Source: Verrucomicrobiota bacterium JB022 (GTDB lineage: Bacteria > Verrucomicrobiota > Verrucomicrobiia > Opitutales > Oceanipulchritudinaceae). Taken from it: DNA of 64,000 nucleotides. Within the stretch, counting starts at the first letter, position 1. Each line of letters begins with the position of its first letter. This document shows positions 38,574-47,431 of the stretch, piece after piece. The position numbers and the translations under genes were made by a program. The notes under the pieces were generated by a model. It made no database searches. It was not told where the DNA came from and saw nothing but the letters and a program-made list of their open reading frames with translations. The stretch lies in the NCBI GenBank assembly GCA_030673845.1, contig JAUTCQ010000016.1, forward strand, positions 48,986 through 112,985. Reading direction: 5' to 3'.

Positions 38574-40427
38574 ATGAAAAAGCCTTTCATGCCCCTTACC
38601 TTGATCCCCCTGCTGGCGCTGCCGGTCTGGGCGGAAGAACCGGAAGTGTTCGAGCTGGCGCCGATCGCCGTCACGCCCAGCCTGACGGCCAACGAGACGC
38701 CGGCCAGCGGGTTTGAGCTACCCGTCACGCTCTTGCGCTACGAGACGCGGGTAGACGTGCAGTCGCGTGGTTTGGCCGAAACACAGGCCGATGTGTCGAT
38801 CCGGGGTGGCATTTTTGAGAACACCAGCTTTACCCTCGGCGCGCTGCCGCTTTACGATCCGCAGACGGGGCACTACTTCGCCGAATTGCCGGTCGACCCG
38901 CACATGCTGCGTCGCCCGACCGTGATGACGGGGGTCGCGCACGCACTGGGCGGCTTCAACGCCACCAGCGGCACGGTCGCCTACCAATTTGCGCCCATCG
39001 ACACCCGGGGTGAGTTGAGCCTCGGCTACACCTTGCCCGATGGGAACAGCCAGTCGCTCTACCAAGGCTATCGCCTGGAACAGCCCGTATTGGGTCGGCA
39101 ACTGGCGGTCGATTTTGGCGCCGCGCGCAGCCTGGGGGACGGCACGGTCGATCGGGGAGACTACCAGATGGAGCGCCTCAGCGGTCGGGTGCAGCTACGC
39201 GGCGAGCAGGGGCAGACGGACGTCTTCGCTGCCTATATGGACAAGGAATACGGCTGGCCCAACATGTATACGGGTGGTCTCTACGGCACGGCTAACGAAT
39301 ACGACGCCTACGAGGTGTTCCTGACGGGCTTCAACCACCAGCAGCGTTACGGCGAGGGCAGCGAACTTGCCGTGGGTGGGTATTACCGCAGCCTGCTCGA
39401 CGACTACGAATTCAACCGCGACGCTCCCAACAATGCGTTTGAGCACGAGACGCGGGTATGGGGTGGGGGCGTGCAAGGTCGCCATGTCTTTGGCCCGGCG
39501 TGGGCGCTGGTCTACAGTAGTTCGCTGCTGGCCGACACCTTGGAATCGACGGGGCTCACGCACGGCAAATTCATGAGCCGCACCTATTGGAGCGTCGACG
39601 CTGCCGCCGAATACAGCCATCACCTTTCGGCTGAGAGCGATTTGAGCCTGCTGGCAGGCACCAGCTATCTGGAGACCAATCGTGACAAGGGCACCGTTTC
39701 GCCGCTCGCCCGGGTGGCTTGGCAGCATCGGGGCGACCAACGCACCCAGCAGGTCTATGCCGAGGTGGCGGGGGACAGCCAGGTCATGGGTTATACCGCC
39801 CTCAACTCCAGTGAGACGGGCGGGCTCTTTCGGGGTAACCGCGCGCTGGGGCCCGTCCGCACCACCAATTACGAGTTCGGCTACCAGATCGACACCGAAA
39901 CGCTTTCGGCCCGGGCCGCCATCTTTTACCGCACGGCGCAGGACTTTGTGGACTGGGTCTACATCACTGGCGGCACGGGGGCACGCTACGCCCGCGCCTT
40001 CGACGTGGATACGACCGGCGTTGAGCTGATGGCGACCCGCCGCTGGGAAGCTGCCAGCGCCACCCTCGGCTATGCCTATCTGGACAAGGATCCTGAGCTG
40101 GGTTCGCTGGAAGGCGGGTTCGATGCCTCGTTTTACGGCCTCAACTACGCCGAGCACCGGCTGACTCTCTCGGGCGTGTTGAACCTGCCGAGCTTCCTGG
40201 AATGGCGGGCCGATGTCGAAGCGCGCGAGCAGGAAGAAAACGCCCTGCGTCAGGATGGGGACCGTGCTCTGCTGATCTCGCTGGGCCTGACCTGGAACGT
40301 GCAATGGGTCGAACGACTTTCGCTCGACCTGGTGGTCGACAACGTTCTGAACACAAATTTTCAGGACCTGCCGGGAACCCCGGGGGAAGGCCGCTCAGGC
40401 AGCCTGCGTGCGATCTACCGCTGGTAA
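38574..40427 (+). CDS. TonB-dependent outer-membrane receptor
   Basis: A 617-residue protein with a signal peptide (MKKPFMPLTLIPLLALPVWA). It has a plug domain (VDVQSRGLAETQADVSIRGG, then ENTSFTLGALPLYDPQTGHY) and a long barrel of alternating aromatic strands. The C-terminal strand ends GRSGSLRAIYRW with the aromatic terminal residue typical of outer-membrane barrels. The TonB-box-like start FELAPIAVTP follows the signal. Size resembles BtuB- or CirA-like receptors. The ligand is unknown; no cobalamin riboswitch or adjacent transporter is seen. The upstream GTTAAC cluster may regulate it. Confidence 0.9.
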   Translation: MKKPFMPLTLIPLLALPVWAEEPEVFELAPIAVTPSLTANETPASGFELPVTLLRYETRVDVQSRGLAETQADVSIRGGIFENTSFTLGALPLYDPQTGHYFAELPVDPHMLRRPTVMTGVAHALGGFNATSGTVAYQFAPIDTRGELSLGYTLPDGNSQSLYQGYRLEQPVLGRQLAVDFGAARSLGDGTVDRGDYQMERLSGRVQLRGEQGQTDVFAAYMDKEYGWPNMYTGGLYGTANEYDAYEVFLTGFNHQQRYGEGSELAVGGYYRSLLDDYEFNRDAPNNAFEHETRVWGGGVQGRHVFGPAWALVYSSSLLADTLESTGLTHGKFMSRTYWSVDAAAEYSHHLSAESDLSLLAGTSYLETNRDKGTVSPLARVAWQHRGDQRTQQVYAEVAGDSQVMGYTALNSSETGGLFRGNRALGPVRTTNYEFGYQIDTETLSARAAIFYRTAQDFVDWVYITGGTGARYARAFDVDTTGVELMATRRWEAASATLGYAYLDKDPELGSLEGGFDASFYGLNYAEHRLTLSGVLNLPSFLEWRADVEAREQEENALRQDGDRALLISLGLTWNVQWVERLSLDLVVDNVLNTNFQDLPGTPGEGRSGSLRAIYRW

Positions 40428-40465
40428 GATTTTTCCGCTCAGGGCATCCTCAAGCAAATGATGGG

Positions 40466-40499
40466 CCCCACGCCTGTTATGGTGTGGGGTTCTTCTTGT
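40466..40499 (+). terminator. Rho-independent terminator of the TonB receptor gene
   Basis: CCCCACGCC TGTTAT GGTGTGGGG with one G-T pair, followed by TTCTTCTTGT. Confidence 0.8.
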
Positions 40500-40516
40500 G
40501 CTATCTAAAGGTGCAC

Positions 40517-40546
40517 AAAAAAGCCCGTTGCTTTTGGGCAACGGGC
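40517..40546 (-). terminator. Rho-independent terminator of the exported 209-residue protein gene
   Basis: On the minus strand GCCCGTTGC pairs with GCAACGGGC around a six-base loop and is followed by TTTTTTGTG. It converges with the terminator at 40466. Confidence 0.88.
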
Positions 40547-40574
40547 CGTAAAGTCATTGAAACCTGAAGGCAGC

Positions 40575-41204
40575 TTAGCTCTGAATGCCTTCGAGGGTCG
40601 AAGGAAGGTCGATCGGGTCGATATCGTCAGGGCCGTCACCTTCGGGATCCAGAGGCCCTTCCACGTCGGTGCCACCACCGGTTTCTTCGGTGGGAACCGG
40701 ATCGGGTTCGATGTCAGGCAGGCGTTCGATTGCTTGCGCTTCGGTCAGGTTCGCGTCCGGCGCGGCATTGCGGGCAAAAGTTTCGGCGTTCTGGCGGCCA
40801 GTGGTGCCGGCGCTGCTTTGGGCGGCTGCGGCGGTGTTGGCGATCTTGGCCAGGATCTCGGCGCGCGTCTGCACGTTGGATTCACCCGAGGTGGCGGCGG
40901 CCGTGGCAGCCTTGACGGCGACGGTGGCCTTTTCCGGGCTGTAAACGGCGACGGAGGCAGCAATTTGGGCGGCGAGACTCGGGTTTGCGTTGACCGCATT
41001 GATGATGGCGGTGCGCAGTTGAGCGTCGGAAGCGGTCTCGATCGTGACGCCGGACGGCAGTTGGGCAGTCACAAGGGCACGAAGCGAGGATGCTGTCGGG
41101 GTCGAAGATTGCGTGGTGGTGGTGCCTTGGGCGGAGACCGAGACCACGGTGATCGGAGCCAGCGAAGCGATCAGAAGTGCGATCAGTTGCGTTTGAAGTT
41201 TCAT
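40575..41204 (-). CDS. Exported Ala/Thr-rich acidic protein, unknown function
   Basis: A 209-residue protein with a clear signal peptide (KLQTQLIALLIASLAPITVV, cleavage near SAQ). The mature part is rich in Ala, Thr, Ser and Asn, with regular helices such as SLAAQIAASVAVYSPEKATV. It ends in an acidic Pro-rich tail (DPEGDGPDDIDPIDLP). No known domain is recognised. I chose the Met at 41204 because the signal peptide starts there; the frame is open to 41270. It is a single-gene unit with its own terminator. Confidence 0.75.
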   Translation of the reverse strand: MKLQTQLIALLIASLAPITVVSVSAQGTTTTQSSTPTASSLRALVTAQLPSGVTIETASDAQLRTAIINAVNANPSLAAQIAASVAVYSPEKATVAVKAATAAATSGESNVQTRAEILAKIANTAAAAQSSAGTTGRQNAETFARNAAPDANLTEAQAIERLPDIEPDPVPTEETGGGTDVEGPLDPEGDGPDDIDPIDLPSTLEGIQS

Positions 41205-41329
41205 AGCGTCCAAGAGAGGATGGTTAAGAGGATCAAATGATGGGAATATGGAGAATCCTCGGGATGACAAACCTTTTCTGTGCTGCCAACGTGGCCAAGT
41301 CTAACTAAAAGGCAAGAATTCTCCTGGTT

Positions 41330-41974
41330 TTACAACTCATTTAAGGTGTCGGACTTGCCGGAAAGCTGGGTCCATCCCAGTGCCTCCATGCGCAGGTACA
41401 GCTGTCGGCTGGTCCATGCATCGGTGGCGGCGTAGGTCAGCTGGCTTTCGCTCAGGTCGGGCCGAGCCCAGTTGGAGACTTGCGCGCCTTTGGAGATGCG
41501 GAAGCCCAACAGGAGGGCGGTCAGGCTACGCAGGCCCGTATTGACGATGCCGGCTGCCTGGCTGATGTCGGCCAGCTCGATGAAGCCCGCGGGCTTGAAT
41601 TCGTAGTGCTCGCGCAGCTTGCGCACGTCGTCGTGGATCGCCACGCCCACTTTCTTGATCGCGGGATTGGAAAGCAGATCGAGCACGGGCTGGAGCTCGG
41701 TGAGCTGCAGGAGCTGGAAGAGGTAGATTTCTTCGGGGCCGCCCAGTTGGAGGACGGCAGGGGGGTAGTTCTGGCCGCGCTTGAAAGAAGGGCGGCTCTC
41801 GGTGTCGAAACCGAGGAGGGACTGGTGGGAAAGGGCTTCGGCTGCGGCGGCAACCTCCTCGTCGCGGCTGATGAGGCGGATGGGGCCTTCGTAGCGCCCG
41901 AGCGGCAGATCGTTGATCTGATCTTTGGAAATCGTGCTCGCGATCTGGTGGCTTATGGTAGCGGGTTCACTCAC
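41330..41974 (-). CDS. RNase D-like 3'-5' exonuclease (DEDDy)
   Basis: About 214 residues from a GTG at 41974. It has the DEDDy motifs: LLGFDTESRPSF (DxE, motif I), VGVAIHDDVRKLREHYEF (motif II region with Asp) and TYAATDAWTSRQLYLRM (motif III YxxxD). This is the exonuclease domain of the RNase D/WRN class without an HRDC domain, so it acts on RNA or DNA 3' ends; the substrate is unknown. The frame stays open about 320 bp further upstream through the thioesterase gene, but only the last 214 residues resemble a protein. It follows the thioesterase on the same strand. Confidence 0.85.
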   Translation of the reverse strand: MSEPATISHQIASTISKDQINDLPLGRYEGPIRLISRDEEVAAAAEALSHQSLLGFDTESRPSFKRGQNYPPAVLQLGGPEEIYLFQLLQLTELQPVLDLLSNPAIKKVGVAIHDDVRKLREHYEFKPAGFIELADISQAAGIVNTGLRSLTALLLGFRISKGAQVSNWARPDLSESQLTYAATDAWTSRQLYLRMEALGWTQLSGKSDTLNEL

Positions 41975-42060
41975 AACGGCTTTAACTTCGACTATTCGTG
42001 CGTTGGGCTTAACCTTACTCCCGGCAAGTTCCTTTCTGCAAACTCTTTTTCCGTTCTGCT

Positions 42061-42483
42061 TCAGCCTGCGAGGTAGGGTGTCAGGCGGTCTCGCAGTGCA
42101 TCGGGCAGGATGGACGGGGCGATCCCCAGGCTGCCCGGCTCCCGACGGGCATAGACGGTCGTGTATTGCCCCACCGCGTGGACGGCCTCTCCTCGGCGCA
42201 AAGTGAATTCCCAGCGCAGGGCCGAGGAGCGCATCTCCAAAAGGCGGGCCTCGATGGTAAAAACATCGTCGAAATAGAGCGGTCGTCGGTAGTCGCACTG
42301 CACCGCGCGCTTCGGGAAGCCCGCCAGCGCTTCGCCTCCCCGGAAGACCGGCCAGTCGATGCGGCGAAAGAGCGCGGCCTCGGCTTCTTCCATGTAGCGA
42401 AAGAAGTTACTGAAGTGCACGAGCCCGGCCGCATCGGTCTCTGCAAAGGCCACACGGCGCTCATGGACAAAGGTTTCCGGCAT
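42061..42483 (-). CDS. YbgC/4HBT-type acyl-CoA thioesterase
   Basis: A 140-residue hot-dog thioesterase. The family signature is FAETDAAGLVHFSNFFRYME with the catalytic Asp, followed by the helix EEAEAALFRRIDWPVF and strand ALRWEFTLRRGEAVHAVGQY. It hydrolyses short acyl-CoA or acyl-ACP thioesters; the precise substrate is unknown. Start chosen at Met 42483 (another Met lies at 42525). It shares a transcription direction with the exonuclease gene, 86 bp downstream, and is divergent from the SNF2 gene at 42588. Confidence 0.88.
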   Translation of the reverse strand: MPETFVHERRVAFAETDAAGLVHFSNFFRYMEEAEAALFRRIDWPVFRGGEALAGFPKRAVQCDYRRPLYFDDVFTIEARLLEMRSSALRWEFTLRRGEAVHAVGQYTTVYARREPGSLGIAPSILPDALRDRLTPYLAG

Positions 42484-42587
42484 GCACCCCAAGGTGGCGG
42501 GTGTGGGTGTTTTGGCAAGCCGCATGCGCAGGGGGTGGAGATTCGCGCTTGCTCGGATGTCCCTGAGCCCTTCAAGATGATCGGTTC

Positions 42588-45074
42588 ATGACTGCGCGTC
42601 GCGCCATCCGCCGTCACTACACGCGAGCCGCCCTCCAGCGCTGGCTGGAGCGTCTGGCTGTGCCCTGGGAGCAATACTTCGAGCGTCACGAGCTGCAGCT
42701 GGGGCGCGAATGGTATCGCAGCGGCGTCCTGCAATCGGTCGAACTGGAGCCGGAGCTGGCCGTCGTCTCCCGCAAGCACGACCGGACGCCTACTTACGCC
42801 ACCCTGGAGTGGGATGCCGAGCGCCTGCGGGTGCGCGCCTCGCACGAAGATGCGATGCAGGGCCGGGCCCTGGCCGTGGCGGGGCTTTACGAGATCGAAG
42901 AGCTGGTGGGCGACGAGCTGACCCCGCTGCCGGAGAAGCTCGACGACGCGGAGCCGGAGGATGACGAAGAGACGGCTCCGGCCGATGTCAACCGGCGTTC
43001 CTCCTTGCAAGCCCCGGAGCCCGCAGGCCCTCCGCCGGTGGAGCTCGACTGGAGCCTCACGCCCAAGGGCCTGCGCCTGCGTGCCTTCTGGCGCGAAGGG
43101 CTCGATGGGCCGCGACGCCCGATCAATGGCGAGGCGGTGCTCGACCGCCCGGCGCGGGAGGCTTTGATCCGCTTGACCGCGAAGGTGCACCAAAGCTCCC
43201 TTCAGCCCCGCAAGCACGGCGAGTTTGTGCTCGAAGATTCGGACCGACTGGTCGATTTCGTGCGCGTGGAGCTGCCGCGCTGGCAGGAAGCCTTCCCCTC
43301 GCAAGTTTCGCCCGAAGTCGAGCGGCTCGCGCGTGGGGTGCAGGTGGTGCGCGGCTGGCTGGAGGCTCACATCGAGCAGGGCGAGGTGCGGCTGGGCTGG
43401 CAACTGCGCGTGCAGGGCAAGGTGCTGCCCGAAGATGTTTTGCGCCGCCTGCTGGCCCGCCCGAACCAGGTGCTGGTGCACGCCGAGTGGGGGCTACTGG
43501 CTTGGCCTTCGTCCTGGCAGGGCTGGTTGACCGGCGGGGTGGCGGCCGAGGCGCTGAAGGGTAACCGCCCGTGCCCGCGCTACCTCCTGCGCGCCTTGCT
43601 CGACCAGAGCCCCTTCCGCGTGGAGCTGGGGGGCGAGCTGCACGAGTGGGAGGCGCTGGTGCGCGGAGGCCCGCAAGAGCTGGAAGGCTTGCCGCCGGAG
43701 CTGCGCGATTACCAGAAGCAAGGCGTCGAATGGCTCCACCACGTGTTGCAGGTAGGCGGGCATCCGCTGCTGGCCGACGAGATGGGCCTCGGCAAGACGC
43801 TCCAGACCCTTTGCCTCCTACAGCGGATCTGGGCGCAACAGCCGTCTCCGCTGCTCGTGGTGGCCCCGGCCAGCGTCGTGCCCGTATGGCAACGCGAAGC
43901 CCAGCGCTGGTTCCCGGAACTGCCGGTGCGCATTGTCGATCGCCAGTTGCGCGAGGCATTTGCCGAAGAGCCAGCGTTGTATCTTTCGAGCTACGCCCAG
44001 GTCCGCCGGCGCAAGGCGTGGTTTACCCAAGGGCGTTGGCAGACGGTCGTGCTCGATGAGGCTCATACGATCAAGAACCCGGGGGCGAAAGTCACCCAGG
44101 CCTGCTGGGATCTGAAGGCCGATCAACGCCTCGCGCTGACAGGTACCCCGGTGGAAAACCGGCCTCTCGACCTGTGGTCGATCATGCGCTACCTCATGCC
44201 GGGCCTGCTCGGCAGTGCCCAGCGCTGGGAAGAGGGCGCGGCGACGGCGGGAGACACCACGGCAGTGGCCGAACTACGGCAGCGCTGCGAGCCCTTTATG
44301 CTGCGGCGGACGAAAGACCGCGTGGCGCAAGAGCTGCCGCCCAAGACCGAGATGGTCGAATGGTGCCCGCTCACGCCCAGCCAGCGCCACCTCTACCAGC
44401 AGCTGACCGAAGGCAACACGGTCAATGCGGAAGGTGGATGGTCGCAAGGGCGCATGCAGGTGCTCAGCCTGCTGACGCGCCTGCGTCAGGTCTGTTGCGA
44501 TCCTTCGCTCTTGCCGGGCGAAAAGCACGCGTGGGCGCACAGCGCCAAGATCGTGCGCCTGCTCGAACTCTTGGAGCCGGTGGTCGCCAGCGGCCACAAG
44601 GTGGTCATCTTCAGCCAGTTCACGCAGTTGCTCGACCGCGTGGGCAAGGCGCTGGGGGCCGAGTTGCCCAACCTGCGCCAGTTCGAGCTGACGGGCCAGA
44701 CGCGCAAGCGGGGCCAGCTGGTGGAAGACTTCCAGGAGCACGCGGGCGCGGCCGCCTTCCTCGTCAGCCTCAAGGCCGGTGGGGTGGGGATTACGCTGCA
44801 CGCGGCCGATTACGTGTTTCTGCTCGACCCGTGGTGGAACCCTGCCGTGGAGGCGCAAGCGATCGACCGTGTCCACCGCATCGGCCAGGAGCGCCCGGTG
44901 ATGGTTTACCGCCTGGTGACGCGTGGCACTGTAGAGGAGCGGGTGGAAGAGCTGAAGCAACAGAAGTCGGCCCTTCTGGCCGAGATCGTCGACGACGTGT
45001 CGGGGCCGGCGGCGCTCGAGCGTGAATTCGACTCGTTGTTGGAGCTGATTCGCTACCGCGTAACGGCCGACTAA
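42588..45074 (+). CDS. SNF2-family helicase without SWIM finger
   Basis: An 828-residue Swi2/Snf2 ATPase. The N-terminal 360 residues are not a recognised domain. The ATPase begins near residue 375: LRDYQKQGVEWLHHVLQVGG, Walker A ADEMGLGKTLQTLCLLQRIW, Walker B VLDEAHTIKNPG and LTGTPVENRPLDLW. The helicase C part has AFLVSLKAGGVGITLHAADY and DRVHRIGQERPVMVYRL. It resembles the C-terminal half of the SWIM-SNF2 protein at 10598 but lacks the zinc finger. Function in bacteria is unclear; DNA translocation or remodelling is expected. Confidence 0.9.
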   Translation: MTARRAIRRHYTRAALQRWLERLAVPWEQYFERHELQLGREWYRSGVLQSVELEPELAVVSRKHDRTPTYATLEWDAERLRVRASHEDAMQGRALAVAGLYEIEELVGDELTPLPEKLDDAEPEDDEETAPADVNRRSSLQAPEPAGPPPVELDWSLTPKGLRLRAFWREGLDGPRRPINGEAVLDRPAREALIRLTAKVHQSSLQPRKHGEFVLEDSDRLVDFVRVELPRWQEAFPSQVSPEVERLARGVQVVRGWLEAHIEQGEVRLGWQLRVQGKVLPEDVLRRLLARPNQVLVHAEWGLLAWPSSWQGWLTGGVAAEALKGNRPCPRYLLRALLDQSPFRVELGGELHEWEALVRGGPQELEGLPPELRDYQKQGVEWLHHVLQVGGHPLLADEMGLGKTLQTLCLLQRIWAQQPSPLLVVAPASVVPVWQREAQRWFPELPVRIVDRQLREAFAEEPALYLSSYAQVRRRKAWFTQGRWQTVVLDEAHTIKNPGAKVTQACWDLKADQRLALTGTPVENRPLDLWSIMRYLMPGLLGSAQRWEEGAATAGDTTAVAELRQRCEPFMLRRTKDRVAQELPPKTEMVEWCPLTPSQRHLYQQLTEGNTVNAEGGWSQGRMQVLSLLTRLRQVCCDPSLLPGEKHAWAHSAKIVRLLELLEPVVASGHKVVIFSQFTQLLDRVGKALGAELPNLRQFELTGQTRKRGQLVEDFQEHAGAAAFLVSLKAGGVGITLHAADYVFLLDPWWNPAVEAQAIDRVHRIGQERPVMVYRLVTRGTVEERVEELKQQKSALLAEIVDDVSGPAALEREFDSLLELIRYRVTAD

Positions 45075-45147
45075 GGGGTTTAGCCCGGTTGCGACGCCCT
45101 TGTTTAGGGGGACGTTCAAAAAAATCACCAAAAATTCTTAAAAGTAC

Positions 45148-45176
45148 TTTACACGTGTCGTGGCATTTAAGATACT
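45148..45176 (+). promoter_or_regulatory. Sigma70-type promoter for a short transcript
   Basis: TTTACA at 45148-45153 and GATACT at 45171-45176 are separated by exactly 17 bp. Transcription would start near 45183. Confidence 0.55.
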
Positions 45177-45182
45177 ACGATG

Positions 45183-45283
45183 AGCAAAGCAGACTCTGCT
45201 TTCTCCTACTACTCATAGCATCCTTATAGTTCCCCCCAATCCCTAAAAGACCCGTCTTGCACCCACAAGGCGGGTCTTTTGCT
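45183..45283 (+). ncRNA. Candidate small RNA of about 100 nt
   Basis: A promoter (45148-45176), a hairpin near the 5' end (AAAGCAG ACT CTGCTTT, 45186-45202) and a strong terminator (45245-45280) bracket about 100 bases in a 343-bp gap between the SNF2 helicase and phoU. No protein longer than 12 codons fits inside. The layout is that of a small RNA or a leader/attenuator of phoU. Its family is not recognised. Confidence 0.45.
45245..45280 (+). terminator. Strong Rho-independent terminator (works on both strands)
   Basis: AAAAGACCCG..CTTG pairs with CAAG..CGGGTCTTTT (45245-45259 with 45266-45280) around a six-base loop. A/T tracts on both sides allow function in either direction. Confidence 0.85.
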
Positions 45284-45417
45284 ACTCTCCCTTGAAGTAG
45301 AGGGAACCGCAGGCCTTGCGTCGCGATCTTCCGCAGTTTGTGACAATCGTACGCAAATCCTTGGTTAAGGTTTGCTTCACCCGTTTTCTGTCCGATATTC
45401 AAAGTAAAGTCCGTAAA

Positions 45418-46122
45418 ATGCGTCGTTTCTATCACAGTGAATTAGAGTCCTTTCGCAGCAAGCTCGTGCTGATGGGTGAAAGGGCCATCGAGCAAACCCG
45501 TCTCTCCCTCAAGGCTTTGACGGAGCAAGACCCCGCTTTGGCTCGACGTTCGCTTGAACTCGACGACGAAGTGGACGAGCTGGAGAAGGACATCGACAAC
45601 GAGGGGATTCGCTACATTTCGCTGCGTTCGCCCGTCGCTTCGGACTTGCGGCTCATCACCACGGGCATGAAGGCCGGGCACGACCTCGAGCGCGTGGGAG
45701 ACGAAGCCTGCACCATCGCCAAGCGCACTCTGCGCGTGCTCAACCAGGCCCCGACGCCGCCTCTTTTCCTCATCCCCCAACTCGGGGAGCTCGCGCTCGA
45801 AATGCTGCGCGACTCGATCGACTGCTTCCTGACTGAGAATACGGAGAAGGCCGCTCTGATCCCGGGCCGCGACGGTGAAGCCGACGCCATGCACCGCGAC
45901 ATCTACCAGTCGTGCGCGCAGTGGATGGCCAAGAACCCCACGCAGGTAAATACCGCGCTCGACCTCGTCTTTGTGGCCAAATCGCTGGAGCGTATCGCCG
46001 ACCACGCGACCAACCTGGCCGAAGAGGTGATCTACCTCTACCGCGCTCAGGACCTGCGCCACAACGAAGACATGAAGCGCCAAAAGCGTCAGCACCGCGA
46101 CGAAGTGGCCTCCAACCTGTAG
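45418..46122 (+). CDS. phoU: Phosphate signalling protein PhoU
   Basis: A 234-residue three-helix-repeat PhoU. Each half carries the conserved metal-binding region: LRLITTGMKAGHDLERVGDE in the first and LDLVFVAKSLERIADHATNL in the second (E-x-x-x-D-x-x-x-N). PhoU modulates the Pst transporter and PhoR. No pst or phoBR gene adjoins it here. I chose the ATG at 45418; the frame opens earlier at 45316, but family homology begins near MRRFYHSELESFRSKL. Confidence 0.92.
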   Translation: MRRFYHSELESFRSKLVLMGERAIEQTRLSLKALTEQDPALARRSLELDDEVDELEKDIDNEGIRYISLRSPVASDLRLITTGMKAGHDLERVGDEACTIAKRTLRVLNQAPTPPLFLIPQLGELALEMLRDSIDCFLTENTEKAALIPGRDGEADAMHRDIYQSCAQWMAKNPTQVNTALDLVFVAKSLERIADHATNLAEEVIYLYRAQDLRHNEDMKRQKRQHRDEVASNL

Positions 46123-46148
46123 GCGCTCTACAAACCGATTTTTCCAAG

Positions 46149-46186
46149 GCGTGCCGGGACCCGATCCCGCACGCTTTTTCTTTTTA
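46149..46186 (+). terminator. Rho-independent terminator of phoU
   Basis: GCGTGCCGGGA pairs imperfectly with TCCCGCACGC, followed by TTTTTCTTTTT. It overlaps the stop codon of the opposing permease gene. Confidence 0.85.
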
Positions 46187-47404
46187 TTTACGGATCGCGA
46201 AACGGCTGAAGGCGAGGCCCGGCAGGCAGATGCCGACCACCAGCGGCCAGGCGTAGAGCGGCACTTGGGTTGCCAGCAGGAGGCATCCGGCACCGCCCGC
46301 CAGCGCGAACCACGGCAGGCGGCGGCGCTGTTGCCAGCTATGGCCGATGCACACCAGATTAGTCAGCCCGTAATAAAGCAGGACGGCGGCGGCACTTTGA
46401 GCCCAGGCCAGGCGTACATCGCCCCACGGGATCAGGAGCAGCAAGGCGAGGGCTACCGCCAGGATCGCCCGGCGCGGCTCGTGGCGCGCGTCCAGTTCGG
46501 CCAGCCCGGCAGGCAGGTCGCGGTGGCGCGCCATGGCCAGCACCACCCGGCTGAGGCCGAGGATCAGGTTGAGCAGCACCCCGCCCACCGCACAAAGCAG
46601 GCCGAGCGTGAGCGCTCCGACTTGCCAGACGGGTAGGTCGGCACTCAACGCCAACTCCGGCAAGGGCAGGGCATGGTCGCCCGCCGCCAGCCCGTAGCGC
46701 GGGGTGGCCCAGACCAGCGCGCCGTAGAGCAGAGCCGTCGTCACCACGGTGAGGAGGACTGCCTGCGGGATGTTGCGCTGCGGCTCGCGAATTTCTTCCC
46801 CCAAGGTGGCGATGCGGCCATAGCCGGTGAAAGCCACGAAGATCAGCGCCGCCAAGGTCAACCCGGAGATGGGTTCGAAGGTGGCCGCCGGGCTGGCGTC
46901 GACAAAGACCCCATGGGTGGCCCATAGCCCCAATCCGATGATCCCGACTGCTACCAGCACGAGATTCACGACCGCCGTACGCCGCAGCCCGACCAGGATC
47001 AATGCCGTCCAGATGACCACCGCCAGCATCGCGAGCGCACCGGAGGCGGCCGGATGGGGCAGGCCGGCCATCGCCGCGAGGCTCTTGGCGGCGGCTACGG
47101 CAGTGAGAGACTTGGCGATGAGGAAGAGCCAGCCTGCGAGTTGGCCTACCAGAGGCGTCGCAAAGGCACGCCCGTAGGCGTATGTGCCGCCAGCTACCGG
47201 GTGGGCGGCGGCAAGTCGGGCGCTCGACAGCCCGTTGCACCACGCGACGAGGGCTGCCACGGCCAGCGCGGCGAAAACGGTCGCCGGTGCGTGCCGCAAA
47301 GCCAGATCGGGGATGACGACGTAGGCACCTGTGCCGAGCATGGCACCAAGCCCCAGCAGAACGGCTCCGGGCAGGCCCACGGTCCGCTGCAGAGGGGAAG
47401 CCAT
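46184..47404 (-). CDS. APC-superfamily amino acid permease
   Basis: A 406-residue protein with about twelve hydrophobic spans. TM1 carries VLLGLGAMLGTGAYVVIPDL, matching the G-x-G unwound substrate-binding motif of APC transporters. VAGGTYAYGRAFATPLVGQL and FVAFTGYGRIATLGEEIREP are typical of the same family (TM6 region). Substrate specificity (amino acid or amine) cannot be read. It lies convergent to phoU and 28 bp downstream of the PP2C gene on the same strand. Confidence 0.87.
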   Translation of the reverse strand: MASPLQRTVGLPGAVLLGLGAMLGTGAYVVIPDLALRHAPATVFAALAVAALVAWCNGLSSARLAAAHPVAGGTYAYGRAFATPLVGQLAGWLFLIAKSLTAVAAAKSLAAMAGLPHPAASGALAMLAVVIWTALILVGLRRTAVVNLVLVAVGIIGLGLWATHGVFVDASPAATFEPISGLTLAALIFVAFTGYGRIATLGEEIREPQRNIPQAVLLTVVTTALLYGALVWATPRYGLAAGDHALPLPELALSADLPVWQVGALTLGLLCAVGGVLLNLILGLSRVVLAMARHRDLPAGLAELDARHEPRRAILAVALALLLLIPWGDVRLAWAQSAAAVLLYYGLTNLVCIGHSWQQRRRLPWFALAGGAGCLLLATQVPLYAWPLVVGICLPGLAFSRFAIRK

Positions 47405-47431
47405 ACGCGTGGGCAGCAGCGGGGAGAGGAC

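Noticed and set aside
45180..45218. A 12-codon frame inside the candidate small RNA (starts ATGAGCAAAG)
   Set aside because: Its ATG lies at or before the predicted transcription start and has no ribosome site. It may still be a leader peptide, but nothing supports it.
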